DNA from: an uncultured Erwinia sp.
GTDB lineage: Bacteria > Pseudomonadota > Gammaproteobacteria > Enterobacterales > Enterobacteriaceae
Assembly (NCBI GenBank): GCA_946221915.1
Contig: CAMIKG010000059.1
Location: forward strand, 1-27,905
Direction: 5' to 3'
DNA length: 27,905 bases
Below are positions 1-7,980 of the stretch, in pieces. Every line of letters begins with the position of its first letter. Positions within the stretch are counted from its first letter, which is position 1. Below the pieces are notes generated by a model. The model saw nothing but the letters and a program-made list of their open reading frames with translations, was not told where the DNA came from and did not search any database. Made by a program: the position numbers and the translations under genes.

Positions 1-55
1 GGAAGCAGGGAAGCAGGGAAGCAGGGAAGCAGGGAAGCAGGGAAGCAGGGAAGCA
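1..55. repeat. 8-bp tandem repeat (GGGAAGCA)n
   Basis: The octamer GGGAAGCA is repeated head to tail about seven times without a mismatch. The first copy is cut by the window edge, so the true copy number is unknown. The array lies just beyond the sppA terminator hairpin, between sppA and whatever gene is to the left. It codes for nothing obvious. Perfect short arrays like this usually vary in copy number through replication slippage. Confidence 0.9.
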
Positions 56-56
56 A

Positions 57-76
57 AGGCGCGGCAGGCCGCGCCT
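57..76 (-). terminator. Hairpin after sppA
   Basis: AGGCGCGG (57-64) pairs with CCGCGCCT (69-76) around a 4-nt loop, 8 bases beyond the sppA stop codon. On the minus strand it is followed by a short, mixed T-rich stretch rather than a clean U-tract. It is therefore a probable but not strong intrinsic terminator. Confidence 0.6.
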
Positions 77-84
77 GTGAGGTA

Positions 85-1941
85 TTACCGTACGTCGCCG
101 CAGGTGAGACAGAAGGCGTAACGGTTTTGTGGATCGTTGAGGTTATTGAACAGGCCTGGTTGTTGACGCATATCGCTCATCACCTGCGCCATCGGGGCGG
201 GTAGATACGCTTTCAGCGCCTGGGGCAGCAGTGCCTGTGCAGAGGCGTCAAACTGATTTAACAGCGCATCAAGCAGCCCTGGTTCATCCTGTACCCAGAC
301 CAGCTGATAGTGTTCCAGTTTTGCCAGCTCAGCAGCTTTCGCGGCAGCATCGTCGAAATCACCCAGCGCATCCACCAGGCCATTGGCTTTGGCATCGCTG
401 CCGGTCCAGACATGGCCCTGAGCAATCTGATCAATCTGCTCCGGCGTTTTGTTACGCGATTTCGCGACCAGACTCAGGAAGTTTTTGTAGCCATTCTCGA
501 TACTCAGCTGCATCAGCTGCTGCACTTCCGGTGGTAACGCCTTGGTGGCGGCGATATCGGCCAGCGGCGAGGTGGCTACGCCATCAGTATGCACGCCCAC
601 GCTGTCCAGCGTATTTTCAACGGTGTTAATTACGCCAAAGATGCCGATAGAGCCGGTCAGGGTATTCGGGTTAGCGACAATATAGTTAGCAGGCGTAGAG
701 ATCCAGTAACCGCCGGAGGCCGCCATACCGCCCATTGACACCACCACTGGCTTGCCGGCACTGCGCGCTGCGGCAAGCTCCTGACGAATCACTTCAGACG
801 CGCTGACGCTGCCGCCAGGGCTGTTGACGCGCAGAATGATCGCTTTGATGTTGGGATCAACGCGCGCATCGCGAATTTGCTGTGCGGTGGTATCGCCGCC
901 GACAGAACCCTGCGTCTCTTCACCATCCATGATCGCGCCGTTAGCCAGAATAACGGCGATGTTACCGCCTTTATTACTGGAATCTTTAAGCGGGTAATCG
1001 TAAATGCTGATGTTGTTGTAATCATGCAACTGCTGGTTATAGCCAAATTTCTTCGCCAGCTGCACCTCAACCGCGGCGCGAGATGCCAGCTCATCCACCA
1101 GCTTGCTCTCTTTGGCGTATTGCGCGGTATCGCCGCCCACTTTCTGCAGCGCGTCGAGCAGGCCCTGAGCACCCGGGAACACCTGCTGTGGCGTGATCTG
1201 GCGGTTAGCGGCAATGGTATTCAGATAGTTCTGCCACAGCTCGCCAATCCAGCGGCTGTCTGACTCACGCGCCGCTGGCGACATATCATCCCGCAGGAAC
1301 GGTTCAACTGCAGATTTATAGGTGCCGACGCGGAACACATGCGAGGTGACTTTCAGCTTGTCCAGCAGCGACTTGAAGTACAGGCTGTTGGTGGCGAAGC
1401 CGTGCAGATCGACAGTACCCTGACTGGAGAGGTAGAGGGTATTGGCAAAGCTGGCGAGATAGTATTGCGCCTGGCTGTAGCTGTCGCCGACGGCGTAGAT
1501 GGGTTTGCCGCTGTCACGGAATTCACGCAGTGCTTTGCCGATATATTGCAGCGATGGCTGGTCAGCGCCAGCAAAGTCGCGCAGTTCAAGCACCATGCCG
1601 GTGATATTTTTATCGTCTTTTGCCTGACGGATGGCGTTGACCACGTCAAACAGGGAGTTCTCTTTCAGGCGGTCGCTGCTGGCGCCAAGCAGCTGACGGC
1701 CCAGTTTGCTCAGCTTATTGCTGACCGTGGGTTTATCAACCACTACGCCGGTAAGATCGACTTTCAGTGCACCGCGTGGCGCTTCAACCGGGGCATTAGC
1801 GCTGTTTATCTGGAAATAGATACCCACGCAAACCAGGATTAAAAACAGCAGAAACAGGTTCAAAATAAACTCGCGGACAAAATTCACTACCCGCCAGGTC
1901 CACTTAAACAAACCTGCGATAATTCGCCACAAAGTGCGCAT
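85..1941 (-). CDS. sppA: Signal peptide peptidase SppA, 67K type (protease IV)
   Basis: This inner-membrane serine protease digests signal peptides left in the membrane after secretion. The 618-residue length equals that of E. coli SppA. Residues about 26-45 form the single N-terminal membrane anchor, and the two S49 peptidase repeats follow. The general-base lysine is K209 (in VGTYKSA) and the nucleophile is S409 (in GMAASGGYW), both at the E. coli positions, so the enzyme should be active. The start has a good ribosome site (GGAGATGAC before ATG). The gene is divergent from ydjA across about 170 bp. In that leader CCCGAA (1969-1974) and TTCGGG (1986-1991) can form a hairpin. Downstream are a hairpin and an octamer repeat array. 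Confidence 0.98.
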   Translation of the reverse strand: MRTLWRIIAGLFKWTWRVVNFVREFILNLFLLFLILVCVGIYFQINSANAPVEAPRGALKVDLTGVVVDKPTVSNKLSKLGRQLLGASSDRLKENSLFDVVNAIRQAKDDKNITGMVLELRDFAGADQPSLQYIGKALREFRDSGKPIYAVGDSYSQAQYYLASFANTLYLSSQGTVDLHGFATNSLYFKSLLDKLKVTSHVFRVGTYKSAVEPFLRDDMSPAARESDSRWIGELWQNYLNTIAANRQITPQQVFPGAQGLLDALQKVGGDTAQYAKESKLVDELASRAAVEVQLAKKFGYNQQLHDYNNISIYDYPLKDSSNKGGNIAVILANGAIMDGEETQGSVGGDTTAQQIRDARVDPNIKAIILRVNSPGGSVSASEVIRQELAAARSAGKPVVVSMGGMAASGGYWISTPANYIVANPNTLTGSIGIFGVINTVENTLDSVGVHTDGVATSPLADIAATKALPPEVQQLMQLSIENGYKNFLSLVAKSRNKTPEQIDQIAQGHVWTGSDAKANGLVDALGDFDDAAAKAAELAKLEHYQLVWVQDEPGLLDALLNQFDASAQALLPQALKAYLPAPMAQVMSDMRQQPGLFNNLNDPQNRYAFCLTCGDVR

Positions 1942-2114
1942 GTCATCTCCATATTTATCGAATAATTACCCGAAAAGTCTGAACCTTCGGGAGATCAGCC
2001 CATCCTAAAGAGCGGCGGGCGAATTGTCAGCAGGAAAAAGCGCTATGCTGTAACAAAACGTCAGCCTGTGGTAGTTTGCTGCGGTTGTTATTGCACTTGA
2101 TCAGGAGGCATTTA

Positions 2115-2666
2115 ATGGACGCACTGGACTTACTCGTTAACCGCCGCTCGGCGTCACGTCTGTCAGAACCGGCGCCCGCAGGCGAGGCTCTGGAAAATAT
2201 TATCCGCGCCGGGATGCGAGCACCCGATCATGGCACTTTGCAGCCGTGGCGTTTTATCATTATTGAGAATGAAGGGCGTGAACGTTTCAGTGCACTGCTG
2301 GCAAAGGCGGCGCATGAAGATGCCCTGGATGACAAGGCCATTGAAAAAGCGCAGCAGGCCCCTTTTCGCGCGCCAATGATTATTACGGTGGTGGCGCATT
2401 GCGAAGAACACCCCAAAGTGCCTCAGTGGGAACAGGTGGTGTCTGCCGGCTGTGCCGTGATGGCGATGCAGATGGCTGCAGCAGCACAGGGCTTTAACGG
2501 TATCTGGCGCAGCGGCGCCTGGACCGAACATGACAGCGTGCGTGCGGCGTTTGGTTGTCGCGATCAGGATGTCATCGTCGGTTTCCTCTATCTCGGTACG
2601 CCACAGTTAAAATCTTCCACCACCGTTATCCCGCCAGATAGCGCGCCTTTTGTCAGTTATTTCTGA
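2115..2666 (+). CDS. ydjA: Nitroreductase-family protein YdjA
   Basis: This is a compact FMN-dependent nitroreductase-fold protein of 183 residues, the same length as E. coli YdjA. The physiological substrate is unknown in the family. The sequence begins MDALDLLVNRRSASR, and the FMN-phosphate-binding NRRSxSR element is visible near the N-terminus. GIWRSGA and GFLYLGTP lie in the C-terminal half. The start at 2115 is chosen over an in-frame start 39 bp upstream because AGGAGG sits 7 bases before it and it matches the family N-terminus. It opens a tight run with topB (14-bp gap) and ynjH. In E. coli selD lies between ydjA and topB; here it is absent. Confidence 0.95.
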   Translation: MDALDLLVNRRSASRLSEPAPAGEALENIIRAGMRAPDHGTLQPWRFIIIENEGRERFSALLAKAAHEDALDDKAIEKAQQAPFRAPMIITVVAHCEEHPKVPQWEQVVSAGCAVMAMQMAAAAQGFNGIWRSGAWTEHDSVRAAFGCRDQDVIVGFLYLGTPQLKSSTTVIPPDSAPFVSYF

Positions 2667-2680
2667 GTGACGCAACGTTA

Positions 2681-4609
2681 ATGCGCCTGTTTATTGCCGA
2701 AAAACCGAGTCTGGCTCGTGCCATCGCCGATGTGTTGCCTAAACCACATCGGCGTGGTGATGGTTATATTGCCTGTGGCAACGATCAAATGGTGACCTGG
2801 TGTGTGGGACACCTGTTAGAACAAGCGCAGCCTGACAGCTACAACAGCCGTTTTGCCCGCTGGTCACTGGCTGATCTGCCGATTGTACCGGAGAAATGGC
2901 AACTGCAGCCGCGGCCGTCAGTGGCGAAACAGCTGAACGTGATTAAAGGTCTGCTGGCACAGGCCACTGAGGTTGTGCACGCGGGTGACCCGGATCGCGA
3001 AGGGCAGTTGCTGGTGGATGAAGTGCTGGATTATCTGGCGCTGCCGCCAGAGAAACGTGAGAACGTGCAGCGCTGCCTGATCAATGATCTTAATCCGCAG
3101 GCGGTGGAGCGCGCGGTCAGCCGCCTGCGTGCTAACCGCGAGTTTATTCCGCTCTGTGTCTCCGCGCTGGCGCGCGCACGTGCCGACTGGCTGTACGGCA
3201 TCAATATGACCCGGGCGTACACCCTGCTGGGGCGTAACGCCGGTTACGATGGCGTACTTTCCGTTGGCCGGGTGCAGACGCCGGTGCTGGGGCTGGTGGT
3301 GCGGCGCGATGAAGAGATTGAAAACTTTGTGCCGAAAGACTTCTTTGAAGTGAAGGCGCACATTGTCACGCCGCAGGATGAGCGTTTCGTTGCACTCTGG
3401 CAGCCGAGCGACTCCTGCGAACCGTATCAGGATGAAGAGGGACGTCTGCTGCATCGCCCTCTGGCTGAGCACGTGGTGGCGCGCATCGACGGCCAGCCTG
3501 CTCTCGTCACGCAATATAACGATAAGCGTGAGAATGATACTGCGCCTCTGCCGTTTTCGCTTTCCAGCCTGCAGATTGAGGCGGCACGTCGTTTTGGCCT
3601 CAGTGCGCAGGTGGTGCTGGACACCTGTCAGCGGTTGTATGAGACCCATAAGCTGATTACCTATCCCCGTTCCGACAGCCGCTATTTACCCGATGAGCAC
3701 TTCGCCGGACGTCATGCGGTGCTGAACGCTATCAGTGCGCATCAGCCAGATTTAACGCCGCCAGCGGATTTCGACGTCGACCGCAAAAACCGCTGCTGGG
3801 ACGATAAAAAAGTGGATGCGCACCATGCGATCATTCCGACTGCGCGCAGCAGCCAGACGCGTATGACAGAAAATGAAGCCAACATCTACGGCCTGATTGC
3901 CCGTCAGTATCTGATGCAGTTCTGTCCCGATGCGGTGTATCGCAAATGCGTGATTGAGCTGGAGATTGCGGGCGGTAAGTTTGTCGCTAAAGCGCGCTTT
4001 CTGGCAGAAGCAGGCTGGCGTGCGCTGCTCGGCAGTAAAGAGCGCGACGAAGATAACGACGGTACGCCGCTGCCGGTGGTGGCGAAAGGCGATGAACTGC
4101 TGTGTGAGCGCGGTGAAGTGGTGGAGAAGCAGACACAGCCGCCCCGACCTTTCACCGACGCGACGCTGCTCTCGGCGATGACCGGCATCGCACGTTTTGT
4201 GCAGGATAAAGATCTAAAGAAAATCCTGCGCGCGACCGATGGTTTAGGGACGGAAGCCACCCGAGCGGGCATTATCGAGCTGCTGTTCCGCCGTACTTTC
4301 CTTTACAAGAAAGGGCGCTATATCCATGCCAGTGAGGCGGGGCGGGCGTTGATCCACTCCTTGCCGGAGATGGCTGCCAGACCGGATATGACCGCGCAGT
4401 GGGAATCGACACTGACTAAAATCAGTGAAAAGCAGTGCCGCTATCAGGACTTTATGCATCCGCTGGTGGAAACGCTGTACACCCTGATAAATCAGGCGCG
4501 GCAGCAACCGGCGGCCCATGCGTTTCGTGGTGTGGCTGCGCCTGCGAAAGGTGGCAAAGGTCAAAAATCGCCGCGTAAATCGGCCCGGGTAAAGGAGAGC
4601 GAGGAATGA
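2681..4609 (+). CDS. topB: DNA topoisomerase III
   Basis: A type IA topoisomerase that passes single strands and decatenates replication and recombination intermediates in the cytoplasm. At 642 residues it is slightly shorter than the E. coli enzyme (653). The TOPRIM domain occupies roughly 1-155, with catalytic E7 and the metal motif DPDREGQ (103-109). The active-site tyrosine is Y328 in LITYPRSDSRYLP, the same number as in E. coli. The C-terminus is basic (GKGQKSPRKSARVK), as expected for DNA binding. No clear Shine-Dalgarno precedes the ATG 14 bp after ydjA, so translation may depend on ydjA. The stop overlaps the start of the next gene by 4 bp (ATGA). Confidence 0.98.
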   Translation: MRLFIAEKPSLARAIADVLPKPHRRGDGYIACGNDQMVTWCVGHLLEQAQPDSYNSRFARWSLADLPIVPEKWQLQPRPSVAKQLNVIKGLLAQATEVVHAGDPDREGQLLVDEVLDYLALPPEKRENVQRCLINDLNPQAVERAVSRLRANREFIPLCVSALARARADWLYGINMTRAYTLLGRNAGYDGVLSVGRVQTPVLGLVVRRDEEIENFVPKDFFEVKAHIVTPQDERFVALWQPSDSCEPYQDEEGRLLHRPLAEHVVARIDGQPALVTQYNDKRENDTAPLPFSLSSLQIEAARRFGLSAQVVLDTCQRLYETHKLITYPRSDSRYLPDEHFAGRHAVLNAISAHQPDLTPPADFDVDRKNRCWDDKKVDAHHAIIPTARSSQTRMTENEANIYGLIARQYLMQFCPDAVYRKCVIELEIAGGKFVAKARFLAEAGWRALLGSKERDEDNDGTPLPVVAKGDELLCERGEVVEKQTQPPRPFTDATLLSAMTGIARFVQDKDLKKILRATDGLGTEATRAGIIELLFRRTFLYKKGRYIHASEAGRALIHSLPEMAARPDMTAQWESTLTKISEKQCRYQDFMHPLVETLYTLINQARQQPAAHAFRGVAAPAKGGKGQKSPRKSARVKESEE

Positions 4610-4908
4610 AATTAGCAGCGTTAATCTGCGGTGCAGCGTGGTTGCTGAGCACTGCCGCACTGGCGGAAGGGGAAAACCGTGGGCGTCATGGCGGTGATAC
4701 CGATCTGATTGTTAATATGCCGGAGTCGGTGTGGAATCAGGGTAATAACAATCAGCAGAATCAACCCTGCGCCCGTTGCTGTACGTATGGCAACCAGAGC
4801 TTTACGGAGGGCGCGGTGATTAAAAAGGAAGGGGTGTTGTTACAGTGCTCGCGTGATAAAGCATCGCTGGGGACAAATAATCTCATCTGGCAAATCGTGC
4901 GCGAATAA
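4606..4908 (+). CDS. ynjH: DUF1496 exported small protein, YnjH-like
   Basis: A 100-residue protein of unknown function resembling E. coli YnjH (DUF1496). Residues 1-20 form a signal peptide ending STAALA|EGEN, so it should be periplasmic. The mature part carries the family core with three closely spaced cysteines (CARCCTYG), the stretch SFTEGAVIKKEGVLLQC and an ending with a conserved tryptophan (IWQIV). Four cysteines in a periplasmic protein suggest disulfides or metal binding; this is inference. It overlaps topB by 4 bp, with GAGG just upstream, so it is probably translationally coupled. A strong hairpin follows the stop. Confidence 0.85.
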   Translation: MKLAALICGAAWLLSTAALAEGENRGRHGGDTDLIVNMPESVWNQGNNNQQNQPCARCCTYGNQSFTEGAVIKKEGVLLQCSRDKASLGTNNLIWQIVRE

Positions 4909-4912
4909 TTGT

Positions 4913-4947
4913 CAGATTCTGACCGCGTTGTGCGCGGTCAGAATCTG
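4913..4947. terminator. Convergent terminator between ynjH and xthA
   Basis: CAGATTCTGACCGCG (4913-4927) is perfectly complementary to 4933-4947 around the loop TTGTG, giving a 15-bp stem. It starts 4 bp after the ynjH stop and ends 6 bp before the xthA stop. Both sides are moderately T/A-rich (TTATCATC on plus, ACAATTATT on minus), so it can serve both converging transcripts. Confidence 0.8.
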
Positions 4948-4953
4948 TTATCA

Positions 4954-5760
4954 TCAGAGTTTGTATTCCGCCCAGACTGGCGCATGGTCAGACGGCTTCT
5001 CCATGCTGCGGATCGCATAGTCAATACCGGTCGCCACACAGCGCTCCGCCAGCGCATTGCTGGTGAGGATCAGGTCGATGCGCAGGCCACGGTTATCATC
5101 AAAACCTTTTGAACGGTAATCAAACCACGAGAAACGATCACTGGTTTCCGGGTTCTGCGCGCGCCAGCTGTCTACCAGTCCCCAGTTCATCAGACGATCC
5201 ATCCATTCGCGCTCTTCCGGCAGGAACGAGCATTTGCCGGTACGCAGCCAGCGTTTGCGGTTCTCTTCGCCGATACCAATGTCCAGATCGGTGGAGCTGA
5301 TATTCATATCACCCATAATCAGCAGCGGGCTTGTCGGCTGCAGGTTCTGCTCAAGGTAATCCTGCAGATCGCGGTAAAACTTCTCTTTGGCCGGGAATTT
5401 GGTCGCGTGGTCGCGGCTTTCGCCCTGCGGGAAGTAGCCGTTAATCACGGTCAGATTGCCCAGCGGCGTTGCCAGTTCCGCCATAATCAGGCGGCGTTGT
5501 GCATCTTCATCATCGCCGGGAAAACCGCGGCGTACCATCACGGGTTGCTCTTTGGTCAGCAGCGCTACGCCGTAGTGACCTTTCTGGCCGTGATAGAACA
5601 CGTTGTAGCCCAGTTTACTGACCTCTTCCAGCGGGAACATTTCGTCATGGACTTTGGTTTCCTGCAGGCCGATAACGTCAGGCTGATGCTGTTCAATGAT
5701 CGCTTCAAGCTGATGCGGACGGGCACGCAGCCCATTGATATTAAAAGAAACAAATTTCAT
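4954..5760 (-). CDS. xthA: Exodeoxyribonuclease III
   Basis: The main AP endonuclease and 3'-5' double-strand exonuclease of base-excision repair. It has 268 residues, as in E. coli. Catalytic landmarks of the exonuclease/endonuclease/phosphatase fold are present: E34 in GLQETK, D151 and N153 in MGDMNIS, and the C-terminal histidine in SDHAPVW. The start at 5760 follows the conserved MKFVSFNINGLR; an in-frame ATG four codons upstream (5772) is possible, and neither has a strong ribosome site. The gene is co-directional with the tRNA-Tyr operon upstream. No intrinsic terminator is obvious between them, so some read-through is possible. Confidence 0.97.
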   Translation of the reverse strand: MKFVSFNINGLRARPHQLEAIIEQHQPDVIGLQETKVHDEMFPLEEVSKLGYNVFYHGQKGHYGVALLTKEQPVMVRRGFPGDDEDAQRRLIMAELATPLGNLTVINGYFPQGESRDHATKFPAKEKFYRDLQDYLEQNLQPTSPLLIMGDMNISSTDLDIGIGEENRKRWLRTGKCSFLPEEREWMDRLMNWGLVDSWRAQNPETSDRFSWFDYRSKGFDDNRGLRIDLILTSNALAERCVATGIDYAIRSMEKPSDHAPVWAEYKL

Positions 5761-5844
5761 CGCGGATGCCATTACGCAAGGGGAAAGAGTGGGCGGATGG
5801 TAGCATGGGCGGTGGGGGAAATCTAAGGGAATGTACTTAACACC

Positions 5845-5938
5845 GTGCGGGAAGGATTACCGCCGCAAGCGGCACTGTCTCACTTGCGTTTGACTCGAAC
5901 CTTCGAGGCCGAAGCTTCTCATCCTTCCCCATCGGGAA
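5845..5938 (-). repeat. rtT-like spacer repeat, copy after the second tRNA-Tyr
   Basis: About 94 bp, closely similar to 6120-6212 with one 1-bp indel. It contains TCGAACCTTCGA (5895-5906), the same 12-mer as the T-arm of the adjacent tRNA-Tyr. Shared blocks include GTGCGGGAAGGATTACCG, GAAGCTTCTCATCC and CCCCATCGGGAA. In E. coli the tyrT locus also carries repeats derived from the tRNA 3' end (the rtT RNA and tpr region), so this is probably the equivalent element. Confidence 0.75.
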
Positions 5939-5981
5939 TATGCAGAGTGTGGGAAATTCACAGCGATGGTGCAATCTTGAA

Positions 5982-6066
<85 letters not shown>

Positions 6067-6119
6067 AGGGGAAGCGTATTGCTAATTTTAAATCGTACCT
6101 GAGAATAAACCTTGCCACT

Positions 6120-6212
6120 GTGCGGGAAGGATTACCGTCGCAGGCGACGTTGTCTCGCTTTGCTCGACTCGAACCTTCGAGGTCGAAGCTTCTCATCCCT
6201 CCCCATCGGGAA
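6120..6212 (-). repeat. rtT-like spacer repeat between the two tRNA-Tyr genes
   Basis: Second copy of the spacer repeat, with TCGAACCTTCGA at 6169-6180. Together with the tRNA it makes a tandem unit of about 276 bp, present twice. The remaining spacer to 6257 has diverged between copies: here it holds ACTGGCGTATGTTACATGATGC, which is not in the other copy. Confidence 0.75.
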
Positions 6213-6257
6213 CATACTGGCGTATGTTACATGATGCACGATGGTGCATTATGCAGA

Positions 6258-6342
<85 letters not shown>

Positions 6343-6379
6343 AGGGGAAGCGTATTACTTTTTAACTCAGTGCTCGTAA

Positions 6380-6416
6380 GCGGGGCGCATCATATCAAAT
6401 GAAACGTCGCTGTAAA
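6380..6416 (-). promoter_or_regulatory. tyrT-type sigma-70 promoter with GC-rich discriminator
   Basis: On the minus strand, -35 TTTACA (6411-6416) and -10 TATGAT (6389-6394) are separated by 16 bp, and the -10 is followed by GCGCCCC. As I remember it, the E. coli tyrT promoter has the same hexamers and discriminator. A G/C-rich discriminator is the known hallmark of stringent (ppGpp/DksA) control of stable RNA genes. It lies about 45 bp upstream of the first tRNA. Confidence 0.88.
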
Positions 6417-6455
6417 GCACTGGATCACAGAAACTTTATCGTTTGCCGCTTTTTT

Positions 6456-6497
6456 GCCCGTAGCGCTGCATTGCTGCGCAAAACATACGCCACGGGC
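6456..6497 (-). terminator. Weak hairpin after purU
   Basis: GCCCGT (6456-6461) pairs with ACGGGC (6492-6497) just beyond the purU stop. On the minus strand the stem is followed by A residues, not T residues, so it is not a canonical intrinsic terminator. It may only be a 3'-end stabilising hairpin. Confidence 0.25.
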
Positions 6498-6504
6498 GGG
6501 GGAA

Positions 6505-7353
6505 TTACAGAATAATCGTGCGGTTGCCGTAAACAAAGACACGCTGCGCCAGCACTTTATACAGCGCGCGGCTCAACACATTTTTTTCCACGTCGCGACC
6601 GGCGCGCATCATATCTTCCGCCGTGTAGGTGTGATCGACATTGATCACATCCTGCATAATGATTGGGCCTTCATCCAGATTGTCATTCACGTAGTGCGCG
6701 GTGGCGCCAATGATCTTCACGCCGCGCTCATACGCCTGGTGGTACGGGCGTGCGCCGATAAAGGCTGGCAGGAACGAGTGGTGAATATTGATAATCTGAT
6801 TCGGATAACGCTGCACAAAGGCGGGCGTCAGTACGCGCATATATTTCGCCAGTACCACATAATCAGGCTTGAAGCGGTCAATCTCAGCCGCCATTGCGTT
6901 ATCGTGTTGCTCGCGCGTCATGCCTTCATGACTGACCAGGATAAAGGGAATATCAAAACGCTCAACCAGCGTCTGCAGCGTGTCATGGTTACCAATTACC
7001 GCTGCAATTTCCACATCCAGCCCGCCATAGGCGCTTTTCATCAGCAGATCGCCGAGACAGTGCGCCTCTTTGGTCACCAGAATCACGACGCGACGACGTC
7101 CAGCCGAGGCCAGTTCACGCATCGAACCCTGCGGCAGCGCGCTGTCAAGATCGGCCAGTAATGTGGCGTCATTGAAGATCCCTTCCAGCTCGGTGCGCAT
7201 AAAAAAGCGCCCGGTGCGGTGATCAACAAACTCATTGTTTTGCACAATGTTCAGTTCGTGCTTGTAACAGATGTTGGTGATCTTGGCGATCAGCCCTTTT
7301 GCATCAGGGCAGATAGTACGTAAAACTTTGCGTTGCAGTGGTTGAGCTTGCAT
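6505..7353 (-). CDS. purU: Formyltetrahydrofolate deformylase
   Basis: Hydrolyses 10-formyl-tetrahydrofolate to formate and tetrahydrofolate, balancing one-carbon units and feeding formate to purine synthesis. It has 282 residues (280 in E. coli). An N-terminal ACT domain (about 7-90, starting LQRKVLRTICPDAKG) is the site where the family senses glycine and methionine. The formyltransferase-fold catalytic domain follows, with N189 and H191 in NIHHSFLPAF and D227 in DNLDEGP. The start at 7353 is chosen over an in-frame TTG 42 bp upstream because it matches the family N-terminus and has AGGA about 10 bases before it. It lies 66 bp downstream of ychJ in the same direction. Confidence 0.96.
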   Translation of the reverse strand: MQAQPLQRKVLRTICPDAKGLIAKITNICYKHELNIVQNNEFVDHRTGRFFMRTELEGIFNDATLLADLDSALPQGSMRELASAGRRRVVILVTKEAHCLGDLLMKSAYGGLDVEIAAVIGNHDTLQTLVERFDIPFILVSHEGMTREQHDNAMAAEIDRFKPDYVVLAKYMRVLTPAFVQRYPNQIINIHHSFLPAFIGARPYHQAYERGVKIIGATAHYVNDNLDEGPIIMQDVINVDHTYTAEDMMRAGRDVEKNVLSRALYKVLAQRVFVYGNRTIIL

Positions 7354-7419
7354 TTCGGTATGGATCCTGTTGAAGCCTTGTATTTTATTAATCAATCAGA
7401 ACGGCGCACTATATCACTA

Positions 7420-7878
7420 TCACTGGCCGCAACATTTCTTGTATTTTTTCCCGGAGCCGCAGGGACAACTGTCGTTACGGCCAACTGACGGCACGGTTCC
7501 GTCGATATAGTACCAGCGATGATCCTCACGAAGGAAGCGCGAGCGCTCATGAATTGCGCCAGTACGCTGATTGTCGCGGTAACGCGCAAAAAAGGTAACG
7601 AATCCTTCATTAAGATGGCTTCCCGTTTCCTGAGCGATTACATTCAGGCTTAGCCACTCGGTGTCACGGAAGCTCTCTTCCAGCGCACTGTGCAGGTTTG
7701 GCTGCCGGGCGCTGCTGTGCCAGCTATCGACCAGATAGTCGGCGCGCTGCTTAACATACGCCGTATAACGCGAGCGCATTAATGCTTCCGGCGTCGGGGG
7801 ATTTGCAGTCCCGTCGAGCCAGGGGGCGCAACATAAGCTATACTGCATTGCGCTGCAGCACGGACATTTATCAGACAC
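7420..7878 (-). CDS. ychJ: SEC-C motif protein YchJ (UPF0225)
   Basis: A 152-residue protein, the length of E. coli YchJ, with no established function. It has a zinc-type cysteine cluster at each end: CPCC with CC about 10 residues later near the N-terminus, and the classical SEC-C motif DSCPCGSGKKYKKCC at the C-terminus. That motif binds zinc in SecA. The middle resembles an NTF2-like fold (RSRYTAY, GAIHERSRF, WYYIDGT). The first cluster reads CPCCS rather than the usual CPCGS. It is followed by purU and is divergent from rssA. Confidence 0.93.
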   Translation of the reverse strand: MSDKCPCCSAMQYSLCCAPWLDGTANPPTPEALMRSRYTAYVKQRADYLVDSWHSSARQPNLHSALEESFRDTEWLSLNVIAQETGSHLNEGFVTFFARYRDNQRTGAIHERSRFLREDHRWYYIDGTVPSVGRNDSCPCGSGKKYKKCCGQ

Positions 7879-7980
7879 ACATACTCCGGGTTGTCAGACA
7901 ACATAAGTAAAAACAGCGGTTATGTTAACCGAGCTGAGCCCGGTTAGCTATTTGCACATTGTGTTATCGCCAGAGGTTGA
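7879..7980. promoter_or_regulatory. Divergent ychJ/rssA intergenic region
   Basis: This 102-bp region must hold promoters for both divergent genes. TAACCG (7926-7931) and CGGTTA (7941-7946) form an inverted repeat in its centre. No convincing -35/-10 pair could be assigned by eye. Confidence 0.3.
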
